64,000 bases of DNA, from positions 1 through 64,000 of the forward strand of contig NC_011830.1 of the NCBI RefSeq assembly GCF_000021925.1. The letters run 5' to 3'. The number at the start of each line of letters is the position of its first letter. Position 1 is the first letter of the stretch. The stretch comes from Desulfitobacterium hafniense DCB-2 (GTDB taxonomy: Bacteria > Bacillota > Desulfitobacteriia > Desulfitobacteriales > Desulfitobacteriaceae). Positions 25,022 through 32,885 of the stretch are shown here, piece after piece. Under the pieces are notes generated by a model that saw nothing but the letters and a program-made list of their open reading frames with translations, searched no databases and was not told where the DNA came from. Made by a program: the position numbers and the translations under genes.

Positions 25022-26041
25022 ATGCTGATCAGGAGAAGGATCTTTTTGATTATCGGTCTATCCGTAAGCATGGCAGCCCTGGTGATCCTAAATATTTCCA
25101 TCGGTTCCTCTTCCATAGCGATTCACGATATCTTAAGAGTGCTGTTCACGGGGGAAGGGGATGGGCATAACTCCATGATCATCAAGGATATCCGTCTGCC
25201 TATGGCTCTTATGGCTGTAGTGGTGGGGGCGTCCCTGGGCATCAGCGGCTGTGAATTGCAGACCATCCTCCGCAATCCCATTGCCAGCCCCTATACCCTG
25301 GGAATTTCCGCCGCCGCCTCCTTCGGAGCAGCCATGGGATTGATTTTAAACGCCAATGTTCTGAAATCCTTAAAGGTCCCGGAAACCCTGGCTGTAACGG
25401 TTAACGCTTTCATCTTTGCCCTTATGGTGGCTGTGGCCATTTATATCTTTTCCCGTCAGCGGCAAATCAATAAAACGGCCATTATCCTCTTCGGTGTGGC
25501 GCTGAATTTTCTTTTTAACTCCCTGACCATGGTTCTGCAGTATATTGCCGATGAAAATCAGCTGCAAAGCCTGATCTTCTGGAATTTCGGCAGTTTGTTG
25601 AAAACCACCTGGAGCAAGTTTTTCATTGTTGCCCTGGTGCTGGTCATCTGCTTCTTGGTTTTGTTCAAAAATGCCTGGAAGCTGACCGCTATGACTTTGG
25701 ATGATACCAAAGCCAGGAGTATCGGGGTGGATACGGCCAAGGTGCGGCGAATGGTTATATTTGTGAGTTCCCTATTGGCCGCCGTATCCGTCTGTTTTGT
25801 AGGAACCATAGGTTTCGTCGGTCTGATCGCTCCTCATATTGCCCGCCAGCTGGTGGGTGAAGATCAACGCTTTTTTATGCCTTTATCGGGACTGCTGGGG
25901 GCTTTTGTCATGTGTCTGGCTTTCGTCATCAGCAAGCTGATTATCAGAGGGGTCATCCTGCCCATCGGCCTGGTCACCTCAATCATTGGCATCCCTTTCT
26001 TTATTGCCATTATCTTCAGTAAAAAAATGAGGAGTATGTGA
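25022..26041 (+). CDS. btuC: FecCD/BtuC-type ABC permease
   Basis: The permease of the corrinoid importer: 339 residues with about ten hydrophobic segments and the family signature GTIGFVGLIAPHIARQLVGED near 260-280. ATG 25022 has no ribosome site. An in-frame ATT at 24983 sits at a good distance from AAGGGGTGA (24968-24976) and would add 13 residues (MKHEENANRKLYN), so a rare ATT start is possible. Its stop TGA overlaps the ATG of the ATPase gene. Substrate assignment rests on the riboswitch. Confidence 0.88.
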   Translation: MLIRRRIFLIIGLSVSMAALVILNISIGSSSIAIHDILRVLFTGEGDGHNSMIIKDIRLPMALMAVVVGASLGISGCELQTILRNPIASPYTLGISAAASFGAAMGLILNANVLKSLKVPETLAVTVNAFIFALMVAVAIYIFSRQRQINKTAIILFGVALNFLFNSLTMVLQYIADENQLQSLIFWNFGSLLKTTWSKFFIVALVLVICFLVLFKNAWKLTAMTLDDTKARSIGVDTAKVRRMVIFVSSLLAAVSVCFVGTIGFVGLIAPHIARQLVGEDQRFFMPLSGLLGAFVMCLAFVISKLIIRGVILPIGLVTSIIGIPFFIAIIFSKKMRSM

Positions 26042-26835
26042 TGTTAAAGGTAAGTAATTTAAACTTTTCCTATAAAGGTTATAAGAAAAGCAAAGGCTCC
26101 CATAAGGTATTTAGCGGATTTAGTCTCGAATTTGCCAAAGGCTTTAATGTTATCCTTGGTCCCAACGGAGCGGGAAAATCCACCTTGATTAAAGCTATTT
26201 TCGGGCTGCTGGATTATGAGGGAGAGATTTTTTACGGTCAGGAAAGCCTTACCGCTATGTGTACAGAAGATAAAATCAAGCTTATGTCCTATTTACCCCA
26301 AATGGACGTCGATCTATCGACCCTGACGGTTTTGGAAATGGTCATCCTGGGAAGATTGCCGGAACTGAGCCATAAGGTGTCGGATGAAGATTTGGATATT
26401 GTCATGGATACCCTTCGGTCCCTTAATATAGAACACCTGGCCCCCCGCAATTTTTCGGAATTAAGCGGCGGACAGAAAAAGTTGGTCTTTATTGCCCAGA
26501 CCTTGGTCAGAAACCCTAAAGTCCTGTTGCTGGATGAGCCGGTCAACTCTCTTGATTTGCAAAAGCAGCTGGAGCTGTGTCAGCTGCTGCAGAGAGTAGT
26601 GGCGGAGCAAAATGTGGATCTGATTGTGGTCTTGCACGATATTAATCTTGCAGCCAGATATGCCCAACATATTGTAGTGGTGGATGGGAAGGGCTCTCTT
26701 TACAGCGCGGGGGAGCCCCGGGAGGTCATTACGGCTGCCATGCTGCAAGAAGTCTATGGGGTGATCGCCAATATAACCTATGATGAACAAGGTGTACCCA
26801 TCATTGCACCGGTCTGCTCGGTGCGGGGGATATAA
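26041..26835 (+). CDS. btuD: BtuD-type ABC transporter ATPase
   Basis: The 264-residue ATPase has Walker A GPNGAGKS (about 41-48), signature LSGGQKK, Walker B VLLLDEP and H-loop VLHD. ATG 26041 overlaps the permease stop by one base; GGAG lies 6 nt before it. GTG 26038 is possible but too close to the ribosome site. It drives corrinoid uptake with the preceding permease and FMN/BtuF lipoprotein. There is no btuR or cbi gene after it; the next gene is convergent. Confidence 0.9.
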   Translation: MLKVSNLNFSYKGYKKSKGSHKVFSGFSLEFAKGFNVILGPNGAGKSTLIKAIFGLLDYEGEIFYGQESLTAMCTEDKIKLMSYLPQMDVDLSTLTVLEMVILGRLPELSHKVSDEDLDIVMDTLRSLNIEHLAPRNFSELSGGQKKLVFIAQTLVRNPKVLLLDEPVNSLDLQKQLELCQLLQRVVAEQNVDLIVVLHDINLAARYAQHIVVVDGKGSLYSAGEPREVITAAMLQEVYGVIANITYDEQGVPIIAPVCSVRGI

Positions 26836-26890
26836 GAATAGCGGGTGTTGCATTATAAGCAGTTCTCCAAGAGCGGCTTCACAGACGAGG

Positions 26891-27706
26891 TTATCCCCGC
26901 TGCAGCGGAGCAGGCCATTCAGATGGTGACGGCGGAACAGTTGGTGGAGATAGGTTCGTTTTGATTAAAAGCTTATCAAAGCTCTTTGCGGTAAGGATTT
27001 CGTTGGTGATGAACTGGCCGTTGTAAAAAAGGGCATAGGTGGTAAAGGGATTAGGAGCCTTTTGGGCTTGCTCCGTCGTTTGGATTTTGATGGCTTTAAT
27101 GGCAAGTTTTTTTGACTTGAGATGATCGACGAGGATTGGGACATATTTATCCGTATGAGGACATTGATTGGTATAATAGACAACCCAGCCTTCTTCATCA
27201 GTACGACCGCTCTTTACACAAGCTTTGAATTGGGGAACATTTGCTTGGGGACTGAAGGGAAGATAAAGCAGTTCGTAATAAGGAGGCGCTTGATCGGCGA
27301 TCTGAAAGCCCTTGTATTTCAGGTACTTCGGATCGGAGAGAAAGGGCATTTTCTTTTCGGCAGATAAAACCACAAGCCCCTGCATCCCTTTTGCTTTGGC
27401 ATCAGCCAGGCAGCGCTCCAGCAATAAGTTGGCATAGCCCTGACCCTTGTATTGCCCGGAAACCCAGAAACAGTTAATGAACAGATAATGATCGGCTGTA
27501 ATGGGGCACCAGGCTTTTTCAGCCGGGATATATTCGATAAAAACCTTTCCCCGCACATCCAGTTTGTCAAAGACCAATCCCTCGCCTAAGCGTTGACTGA
27601 GCCATGCTTTTTTTGACGCGACAGAGGACTCTCCTTTTTGATCGGTGAGGGCACAGCAGATATGTTCGGAAGCTAAATTGTCTAAGGTTACTCTTTTAAA
27701 TTCCAT
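26891..27706 (-). CDS. yoaP: YoaP-like GNAT acetyltransferase
   Basis: The 271-residue protein has a GNAT domain (about 1-150) with the acetyl-CoA loop QYKGQGYANLLLERC, followed by a YoaP-type C-terminal domain (about 155-250) with a YTNQCPHT segment that resembles a thioredoxin-like active-site region with a single Cys. Substrate unknown. The last 15 residues are Pro/Ser-rich. ATG 27706. Convergent with the btu operon and in no operon of its own; a terminator-like hairpin lies upstream. Confidence 0.8.
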   Translation of the reverse strand: MEFKRVTLDNLASEHICCALTDQKGESSVASKKAWLSQRLGEGLVFDKLDVRGKVFIEYIPAEKAWCPITADHYLFINCFWVSGQYKGQGYANLLLERCLADAKAKGMQGLVVLSAEKKMPFLSDPKYLKYKGFQIADQAPPYYELLYLPFSPQANVPQFKACVKSGRTDEEGWVVYYTNQCPHTDKYVPILVDHLKSKKLAIKAIKIQTTEQAQKAPNPFTTYALFYNGQFITNEILTAKSFDKLLIKTNLSPPTVPPSPSEWPAPLQRG

Positions 27707-27785
27707 AAGTTTTACCCCGCCTTAACATAGTACCTTTCTATTTGTATAATAGCACAAAAATTGCCAGAAACTGCAGCAAAACACC

Positions 27786-27834
27786 AATAAACGGACTTTT
27801 CCTATGCATCCGGCATAGGGAAAGTCCGTTTATT
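27786..27834. terminator. Long bidirectional hairpin
   Basis: Arms of 22 bp (27786-27807 and 27813-27834, ends AATAAACGGACTTT and AAAGTCCGTTTATT) differ at one position, with a 5-nt loop and a T-run on the right. It lies in the 172-bp gap between the YoaP gene and the MntR-type gene and ends transcription of the latter. Confidence 0.8.
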
Positions 27835-27878
27835 TTTTCACTGGTGCATCAACGATTTCACTTCATTAGGGATATGAA

Positions 27879-28382
27879 TCAAAGGCTCGGCGAAGCCGGG
27901 TTTTCTTTAGCAGCTTTTTTAAAGGTCTCAAAGCTTTCCCGAACAGCAACGTTTTGGGCGAAGAAGTCCAACAAAGTATGGAGTTGCAGTACGGTAGAGA
28001 CATTGAGGGAGTGTTCGATCAGTTCCGTTTCCTCCAGAGGATTCATATTGCCGATCAGTCTCAGAAATTGCTCTACCGTATCATGACGAGAGAGAAGATA
28101 GGTGCCGGTTTCCTTTCCTTTCTCGGTCAGGAGAATGCTCTCGTAAAGATCATATTGCAAATAGCCCAGCTCGCTCAGCTTGGCAATCATTTTTGATGCG
28201 GAAGAGGGACGCACATTCAGCAGCTCCGCAAGTTTATTGATCCGTGTATAGCCGTTTTCCAGACAAAGCCGGCAAGCCATTTCCATATAATCCTCCATGG
28301 CAGGAGTCAGCTTGTTTTCCTGATAATTAGCTATTTGATAGCCGCGCACTGTACGATACTCAGAACCGGACTTATTATCCAT
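27879..28382 (-). CDS. MntR/DtxR-family metal-dependent regulator
   Basis: The 167-residue protein has a winged HTH (about 28-90; YMEMACRLCLENGYTRINKLAE, then SASKMIAKLSELGYL) and a dimerisation/metal domain with EETELIEHSLNVSTVLQLH, close to the MntR type. It probably senses Mn(II) or Fe(II). It lies divergent from the TroA-like operon, 142 bp away, which is its likely target. The final 25 residues differ from short MntR proteins. No FeoA/SH3 domain. Confidence 0.88.
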   Translation of the reverse strand: MDNKSGSEYRTVRGYQIANYQENKLTPAMEDYMEMACRLCLENGYTRINKLAELLNVRPSSASKMIAKLSELGYLQYDLYESILLTEKGKETGTYLLSRHDTVEQFLRLIGNMNPLEETELIEHSLNVSTVLQLHTLLDFFAQNVAVRESFETFKKAAKENPASPSL

Positions 28383-28524
28383 AGCTTATCAATCCTTTTT
28401 TTAAATTTTATTCTAGTCTATTCGTAACATTCCCTCCTTAGGATTCATAGATTGGATTAGTCAAGAGAAAGGGTATTTCCCTTACCTAACACCAAGACCA
28501 GAAAAACATAGCAGGAGGTTCGTT

Positions 28525-29466
28525 ATGAGTAGAAAGTTAAAAAGAATGTTGGGGATCGTACTGAGTCTGATCCTATTGACGGCAGGCTGCTCCCAGACAG
28601 CTGGCAAAAAGGAATCCGGTGAAGGTTTGTTGAATGTGGTGGCCACGACGACTATGCTTGCAGATTTAGCCGGTGTGATCGGTGGAGAGCATGTTAGTGT
28701 AAACGGTCTGATGGGGCCGGGAATTGACCCCCATCTCTATCAGGCCAGTGCAGGGGATGTGGGGCGGATGCAGAAGGCAGATGTTGTGGTCTATAACGGG
28801 CTGCACCTTGAGGGGAAAATGAGTGAGCTGTTTGAAAACCTATCTGCTCAGGGCATCTTTACCGTATGCATAGAAAAAAGTATGGACAGAACGGGATTGT
28901 TAATATCCGAGGACGACGGAGGGGTCTATGATCCGCATATCTGGTTTGATGTGACACTCTGGAAACAAGCGGCCCAAGGTGTAGCAGAAGGTTTCGCCCA
29001 GGCTGATCCGGAACATGGAAACTCATACATAGCCAATCTGGAGCGGTACCTTGCAGAACTTGACGAATTGGATGCCTATATCCAAAAGCGGGCTGCCGAG
29101 CTGCCCAAGGATCAGAGGGTGCTGATCACGGCCCATGACGCTTTTCAGTATTTTGGCAACGCCTATGGTTTCGAGGTTCGGGGCCTTCAGGGCATCAGCA
29201 CGGATTCTGAAGCGGGAACCAGTGATGTCAGCGCTTTAGCAAGCTTTATCGTCGAGCGGCGGATCAAGGCGATTTTTGTGGAGTCCTCGGTGCCGCCCAA
29301 AACCATCCAGGCCCTGCAGGCGGCGGTCAAGGCCCAGGGATTTGACGTGGCCATCGGCGGGGAACTGTATTCCGATTCCCTGGGCGGGGAAGGGTCCGGC
29401 GACGAGACCTATATCAAAACCTTCCGCTCCAACATCGACACGATTGTGGATGCTTTAAAAGCATAG
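28525..29466 (+). CDS. TroA/MntC-type metal-binding lipoprotein
   Basis: Cluster A-I metal-binding protein (313 residues) with lipobox TAGC at Cys23. Candidate ligands are His in GIDPHLYQ (about 70), His in YDPHIWFD (about 132), His in ITAHDAFQYF (about 197) and Asp in LYSDSLGG (about 279), the three-His-one-Asp set of Treponema TroA. There is no His-rich loop, unlike the ZnuA-type protein at 40149. Mn, Fe or Zn are all possible; the MntR-type neighbour favours Mn. ATG 28525 follows GCAGGAGG. Confidence 0.92.
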   Translation: MSRKLKRMLGIVLSLILLTAGCSQTAGKKESGEGLLNVVATTTMLADLAGVIGGEHVSVNGLMGPGIDPHLYQASAGDVGRMQKADVVVYNGLHLEGKMSELFENLSAQGIFTVCIEKSMDRTGLLISEDDGGVYDPHIWFDVTLWKQAAQGVAEGFAQADPEHGNSYIANLERYLAELDELDAYIQKRAAELPKDQRVLITAHDAFQYFGNAYGFEVRGLQGISTDSEAGTSDVSALASFIVERRIKAIFVESSVPPKTIQALQAAVKAQGFDVAIGGELYSDSLGGEGSGDETYIKTFRSNIDTIVDALKA

Positions 29467-29477
29467 GAGGGATAGAT

Positions 29478-30233
29478 GTGGATATGAAGGGGATGGAGCA
29501 TGCGGTAGAGGTGGAAACCCTCACCGTGGCCTATGATGCCAAACCAGTTTTATGGGATGTTAATCTCAAGGTACCCAAGGGAACTTTGATGGCGGTGGTC
29601 GGGCCCAATGGGGCAGGCAAAACAACCTTGATTAAGGCGATGCTGGGGCTGTTGACGCCCGTCACCGGGGCAATTTGCTTCAGCGGGGGAAAGGGCGACG
29701 GCCATGCCCTGAAAAACCGCATCGGCTACGTTCCCCAAAGCGGCAGTGTGGACTGGGATTTCCCGGCCACGGTGCAGGATGTGGTCCTGATGGGCTGCTA
29801 TGGTAAGCTGGGCTGGTTCAGGCGGCCCCGCAAGGCGGATTATGAGCTGACCGCTCAAATGCTGAAAAAGGTGGGAATGGAGCAATACGCCTCCCGCCAG
29901 ATCAGCCAGCTTTCCGGCGGCCAGCAGCAACGGGTGTTCCTGGCCCGGGCCCTGGCCCAGGAGGCTGAGATTTACTTCATGGATGAGCCCTTCAAAGGAG
30001 TGGATGCCCAAACGGAAAAAGCCATTGTCTTGCTCCTGAAGGAACTCAAAGAGCAGGGAAAAACAGTGATGGTGGTCCATCACGATCTGCAGACAGTGGC
30101 CGATTATTTCGACTGGGTGACCCTAATCAATCTGCGGGTGATTGCCAGCGGACCGGTGGAAGAGGTTTTTCATGAGGAAAACCTGAAGATGGCTTACCGG
30201 AGTACCGGTGCCCTTTTGAGGAGCGTCGTGTGA
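29478..30233 (+). CDS. TroB/MntB-type ABC ATPase
   Basis: A 251-residue ATPase with Walker A GPNGAGKT (about 41-48), signature LSGGQQQR, Walker B IYFMDEP and H-loop VVHHD. The segment VPQSGSVDWDFP is typical for Mn/Zn ABC systems. GTG 29478 lies 6 nt after AGGAGGG; ATG 29484 is an alternative. It forms an operon with the binding protein (11 bp gap) and the two permeases. Confidence 0.92.
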   Translation: MDMKGMEHAVEVETLTVAYDAKPVLWDVNLKVPKGTLMAVVGPNGAGKTTLIKAMLGLLTPVTGAICFSGGKGDGHALKNRIGYVPQSGSVDWDFPATVQDVVLMGCYGKLGWFRRPRKADYELTAQMLKKVGMEQYASRQISQLSGGQQQRVFLARALAQEAEIYFMDEPFKGVDAQTEKAIVLLLKELKEQGKTVMVVHHDLQTVADYFDWVTLINLRVIASGPVEEVFHEENLKMAYRSTGALLRSVV

Positions 30234-30234
30234 T

Positions 30235-31158
30235 ATGAACACTTGGCTTGCCTTACTTAATGACTATACGTTTCAAACAGTGTCCTTGGGTTCGGCTCTT
30301 TTGGGTATGATCAGCGGAGTATTGGGAAGCTTTGCCGTATTGCGGAAGCAGAGCCTTCTGGGAGACGGAGTTTCCCACTCCGCCCTGCCCGGCGTGGTCA
30401 TCGCCTTTATCCTGCTCGGCAGCAAAAATACAGAAATCCTGCTGCTGGGGGCCTTGCTCTCCGGACTGACCGCCACGGCGCTGATCGTGGGTATTGTCCG
30501 GCACACCCGCATCAAATTTGACAGTGCTCTGGCCTTGGTTATGTCCTTCTTCTTCGGCTTGGGGATGGTTCTGCTGACTTATGTGCAAAAGATCCCCAAT
30601 TCCAACCAGGCAGGGCTCAAGCGCTTCATCTTCGGTCAGGCCTCCACCTTACTGCAAAGGGATATTATCCTGATGAGCGTTTGCGGTGTGGTTTTGCTGA
30701 CCCTTGTCCTGGTGTTCTGGAAAGAATTTAAACTCTTTGTTTTTGACAGTGATTTTGCCCATAATCTGGGCTTTTCCCCCAAGAAGCTGAACTTACTGCT
30801 GTCGTTTATGATTGTCTTGACCATTATCATCGGTCTGCAGACGGTAGGGGTCATTCTCATGAGTGCACTGTTGATTAGTCCGGCAGTAGCCGCCCGCCAA
30901 TGGACCAATAAGTTAGGGGTGATGGTTTCGCTTGCCGCCGCTTTCGGTGCCCTGTCCGGTGTGGTGGGAACCGCCGCCAGCTCTGCGGTGCCTAAGTTGC
31001 CCACAGGACCGGCCATTGTGGTGTGCGCCAGCCTCCTCGTTGTGCTCAGTGTTCTGTTTGCCCCGGGAAGAGGTATTCTGCACAGGGTGTACCGGCACAG
31101 GAAGAATAAGCTGATGCTGAAACTGGAAGGGAGTGGGCCTGATGTCCCCACAATTTGA
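30235..31158 (+). CDS. TroC-type ABC-3 permease
   Basis: A 307-residue ABC-3 family permease with about eight hydrophobic segments; LRKQSLLGDGVSHSALPGVV near 37-56 is the family signature. The C-terminal tail (RVYRHRKNKLMLKLEGS) is cytoplasmic and basic. It starts 1 bp after the ATPase stop and overlaps the next permease by 17 bp. Two ABC-3 permeases in one operon suggest a heterodimeric channel, as in TroCD. Confidence 0.92.
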   Translation: MNTWLALLNDYTFQTVSLGSALLGMISGVLGSFAVLRKQSLLGDGVSHSALPGVVIAFILLGSKNTEILLLGALLSGLTATALIVGIVRHTRIKFDSALALVMSFFFGLGMVLLTYVQKIPNSNQAGLKRFIFGQASTLLQRDIILMSVCGVVLLTLVLVFWKEFKLFVFDSDFAHNLGFSPKKLNLLLSFMIVLTIIIGLQTVGVILMSALLISPAVAARQWTNKLGVMVSLAAAFGALSGVVGTAASSAVPKLPTGPAIVVCASLLVVLSVLFAPGRGILHRVYRHRKNKLMLKLEGSGPDVPTI

Positions 31159-32245
31159 AATACAACTGATTGCCGTCATTGTGGCGGTGGCCTGCGCCCT
31201 GCCCGGTGTCTTTCTGGTGCTGCGGAAAATGGCCATGATGTCGGATTCCATCACCCATACGATTCTGCTGGGCATTGTGCTGGCCTTCTTTGTCACTCAT
31301 GATCTTTCTTCCTCCTTTCTGATCGCCGGTGCCGCATTAATGGGGGTCGTCACCGTGTGGCTGACGGAAATGCTGGGGCGTACGCGGCTTTTGGCGGAAG
31401 ATGCAGCCATCGGTATTGTGTTCCCCTTCCTCTTTTCCATAGCCATTATCTTGATTACGCGCTATGCGGGTTCGGTGCATTTGGACACTGACTCGGTACT
31501 GCTGGGAGAGCTGGCCTTTGCTCCCTTTGACCGCATGATCGTGGGGGGAGTGGATCTGGGCGCGAAAGCCATTCATACCACAGGGATTCTTTTGCTTATT
31601 AACCTGGCGGTGATCATCATCTTCTTCAAGGAGCTGAAACTTGCCACCTTCGATCCCATGCTGGCCTCTGTGTTGGGTTTTGCGCCGACCCTGGTCCATT
31701 ACGGTCTGATGACCCTGGTTTCGCTTACCACAGTGGGGGCTTTTCAGGCGGTGGGCTCCATTTTGGTGGTAGCGTTTATGATTGGCCCGCCGGTCACGGC
31801 CTATCTGCTTACCGATGATTTAAAGCGGATGTTGATTTTAAGCGGGGTGATCGGGGCCATCAACGGCTTATTAGGCTATCGGGCGGCAGCCCTGCTGGAC
31901 GTATCCATCGCCGGCTGTATGGCCATGATGACGGGAATTTCTTTCTTGCTGGTCTTTATCTTTGCTCCCGGCCGGGGGCTTGTGAGCACGCTGAGCAGAC
32001 GCCGCAGTCAAAAAATAGGCTTTGCCAAAATGATACTTTTGCTCCATCTTTATCACCACGAGGAAAGTGAAGCAAACCTTGCTGAGATACAAAGTTATTT
32101 GCGCCTGGATGGGGAGCTTACGAAAAATCTGATCGCCCTTTTGCAAAAGGAAGGGTGTATTGAGTTAAACAACAGCGTGATCAAGCTGACTGAACAGGGG
32201 CGCCTGACCAGCCTGCGCAGCTATGAGACCTTGCTTTCAGGCTAA
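31142..32245 (+). CDS. TroD-type ABC-3 permease with C-terminal winged-helix domain
   Basis: A 367-residue protein. Residues 1-290 are an ABC-3 permease (LRKMAMMSDSITHTILLGIV signature). The extra 70 residues (about 297-367) read KMILLLHLYHHEESEANLAE, then YLRLDGELTKNLIALLQKEG and KLTEQGRLTS, which has the helix-helix-wing pattern of a DtxR-like winged helix. Plain permeases end near 290. ATG 31142, about 9 nt after GGAAGGG, is preferred to GTG 31133, which is too close. The tail may act in regulation or in gating; this is unknown. Confidence 0.88.
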   Translation: MSPQFEIQLIAVIVAVACALPGVFLVLRKMAMMSDSITHTILLGIVLAFFVTHDLSSSFLIAGAALMGVVTVWLTEMLGRTRLLAEDAAIGIVFPFLFSIAIILITRYAGSVHLDTDSVLLGELAFAPFDRMIVGGVDLGAKAIHTTGILLLINLAVIIIFFKELKLATFDPMLASVLGFAPTLVHYGLMTLVSLTTVGAFQAVGSILVVAFMIGPPVTAYLLTDDLKRMLILSGVIGAINGLLGYRAAALLDVSIAGCMAMMTGISFLLVFIFAPGRGLVSTLSRRRSQKIGFAKMILLLHLYHHEESEANLAEIQSYLRLDGELTKNLIALLQKEGCIELNNSVIKLTEQGRLTSLRSYETLLSG

Positions 32246-32404
32246 GCTGTCAAGAAAAGAGGGATATCCCTGTGAAGGAGGTATCCATTTTTTTTGTTTC
32301 AGATTCAGTTATTCTGAAGAAGGTAATTCTGAAGAATTCTAAAGATTCGCTGAAATACATTGTAATTGGGCAAGAAATTTCTTATTCTATCTATAATTTC
32401 ATAT

Positions 32405-32574
32405 GGGGATGAGTACGATTTTTCAGAGGAAAAACCGTAAGGGAAGTCAGTCAAAGCTGACGCGGTGCCCGCCACTGTAGAAGGGAGTTAACTCACCATA
32501 AGGTCACTGGATAGTTATATCCGGGAAGACGGGAGTTAATGAGGAACTTAAGCCAGGAGACCTGCTCATGCCCC
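32405..32574 (+). promoter_or_regulatory. Cobalamin riboswitch upstream of the Opp/Nik-type operon
   Basis: Conserved pieces occur in order: AAGGGAAGTCAGTCAAAGCTG (first 19 used as core) near 32439, GCGGTGCCCGCCACTGT, GGTCACTGG, CGGGAAGACGGG, and the B12 box AGCCAGGAGACCTGC at 32551-32565. P1 is strong: GGGGATGAG (32405-32413) with CTCATGCCCC (32565-32574). A terminator follows at 32653-32678, fitting transcriptional control, with the transporter genes beyond it. Confidence 0.95.
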
Positions 32575-32615
32575 GGATTCAAAACAACCTACGGGATGTT
32601 AGGGAGGTGGATATC

Positions 32616-32648
32616 GTGTTCAGAACACTATTATTAAATACAGGATAG
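32616..32648 (+). CDS. Ten-codon ORF between riboswitch and terminator
   Basis: GTG 32616 opens MFRTLLLNTG and stops at TAG 32646. AGGGAGGTGG (32601-32610) lies 5 nt before it, a better ribosome site than most genes in the window have. It may be a leader peptide that couples translation to the riboswitch decision, or the remnant of a deleted gene. Nothing else supports expression. Confidence 0.4.
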   Translation: MFRTLLLNTG

Positions 32649-32652
32649 AAAG

Positions 32653-32678
32653 CCCTTCCGTTTGGAAAGGGTTTTTTT
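32653..32678 (+). terminator. Terminator of the second riboswitch leader
   Basis: CCCTTCC (32653-32659) pairs with GGAAAGGG (32664-32671, one bulged A), followed by seven T. It lies 79 nt after the aptamer and 208 nt before the binding-protein gene, so it may be the riboswitch-controlled stop. Confidence 0.75.
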
Positions 32679-32885
32679 GTTTTGGGTCAATGATTTTGGG
32701 TCAATGATTCTGAAGAATTCTAAAGATTAGCTGAAAGAAATTGAAATTATACAAGAGTTTTTTTATAGTTAGAGGCAGCTAACTTACTTGAGCATACCTA
32801 AATTGCCGGGAGGAAGAGGAGCTTCCCCGCTCATGAGCAAAGGTGCAGGTAAGGGAGTTTAACTATTTTTATGGAGGTAGAAAAG

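Larger units (their letters stand above)
32326..32736 (+). repeat. 30-bp direct repeat flanking the second riboswitch
   Basis: A 30-bp sequence starting ATTCTGAAGAATTCTAAAGA occurs at 32326-32355 and at 32707-32736 with one mismatch. The two copies frame the riboswitch, a short ORF and a terminator. A 14-bp unit TTTGGGTCAATGAT is also repeated in tandem at 32681-32694 and 32695-32708. Confidence 0.8.

Noticed and set aside
32262..32296. Terminator after the TroD-type gene
   Set aside because: Only a 5-bp stem (GGATA/TATCC) precedes the T-run, so it is too weak to list as a feature.
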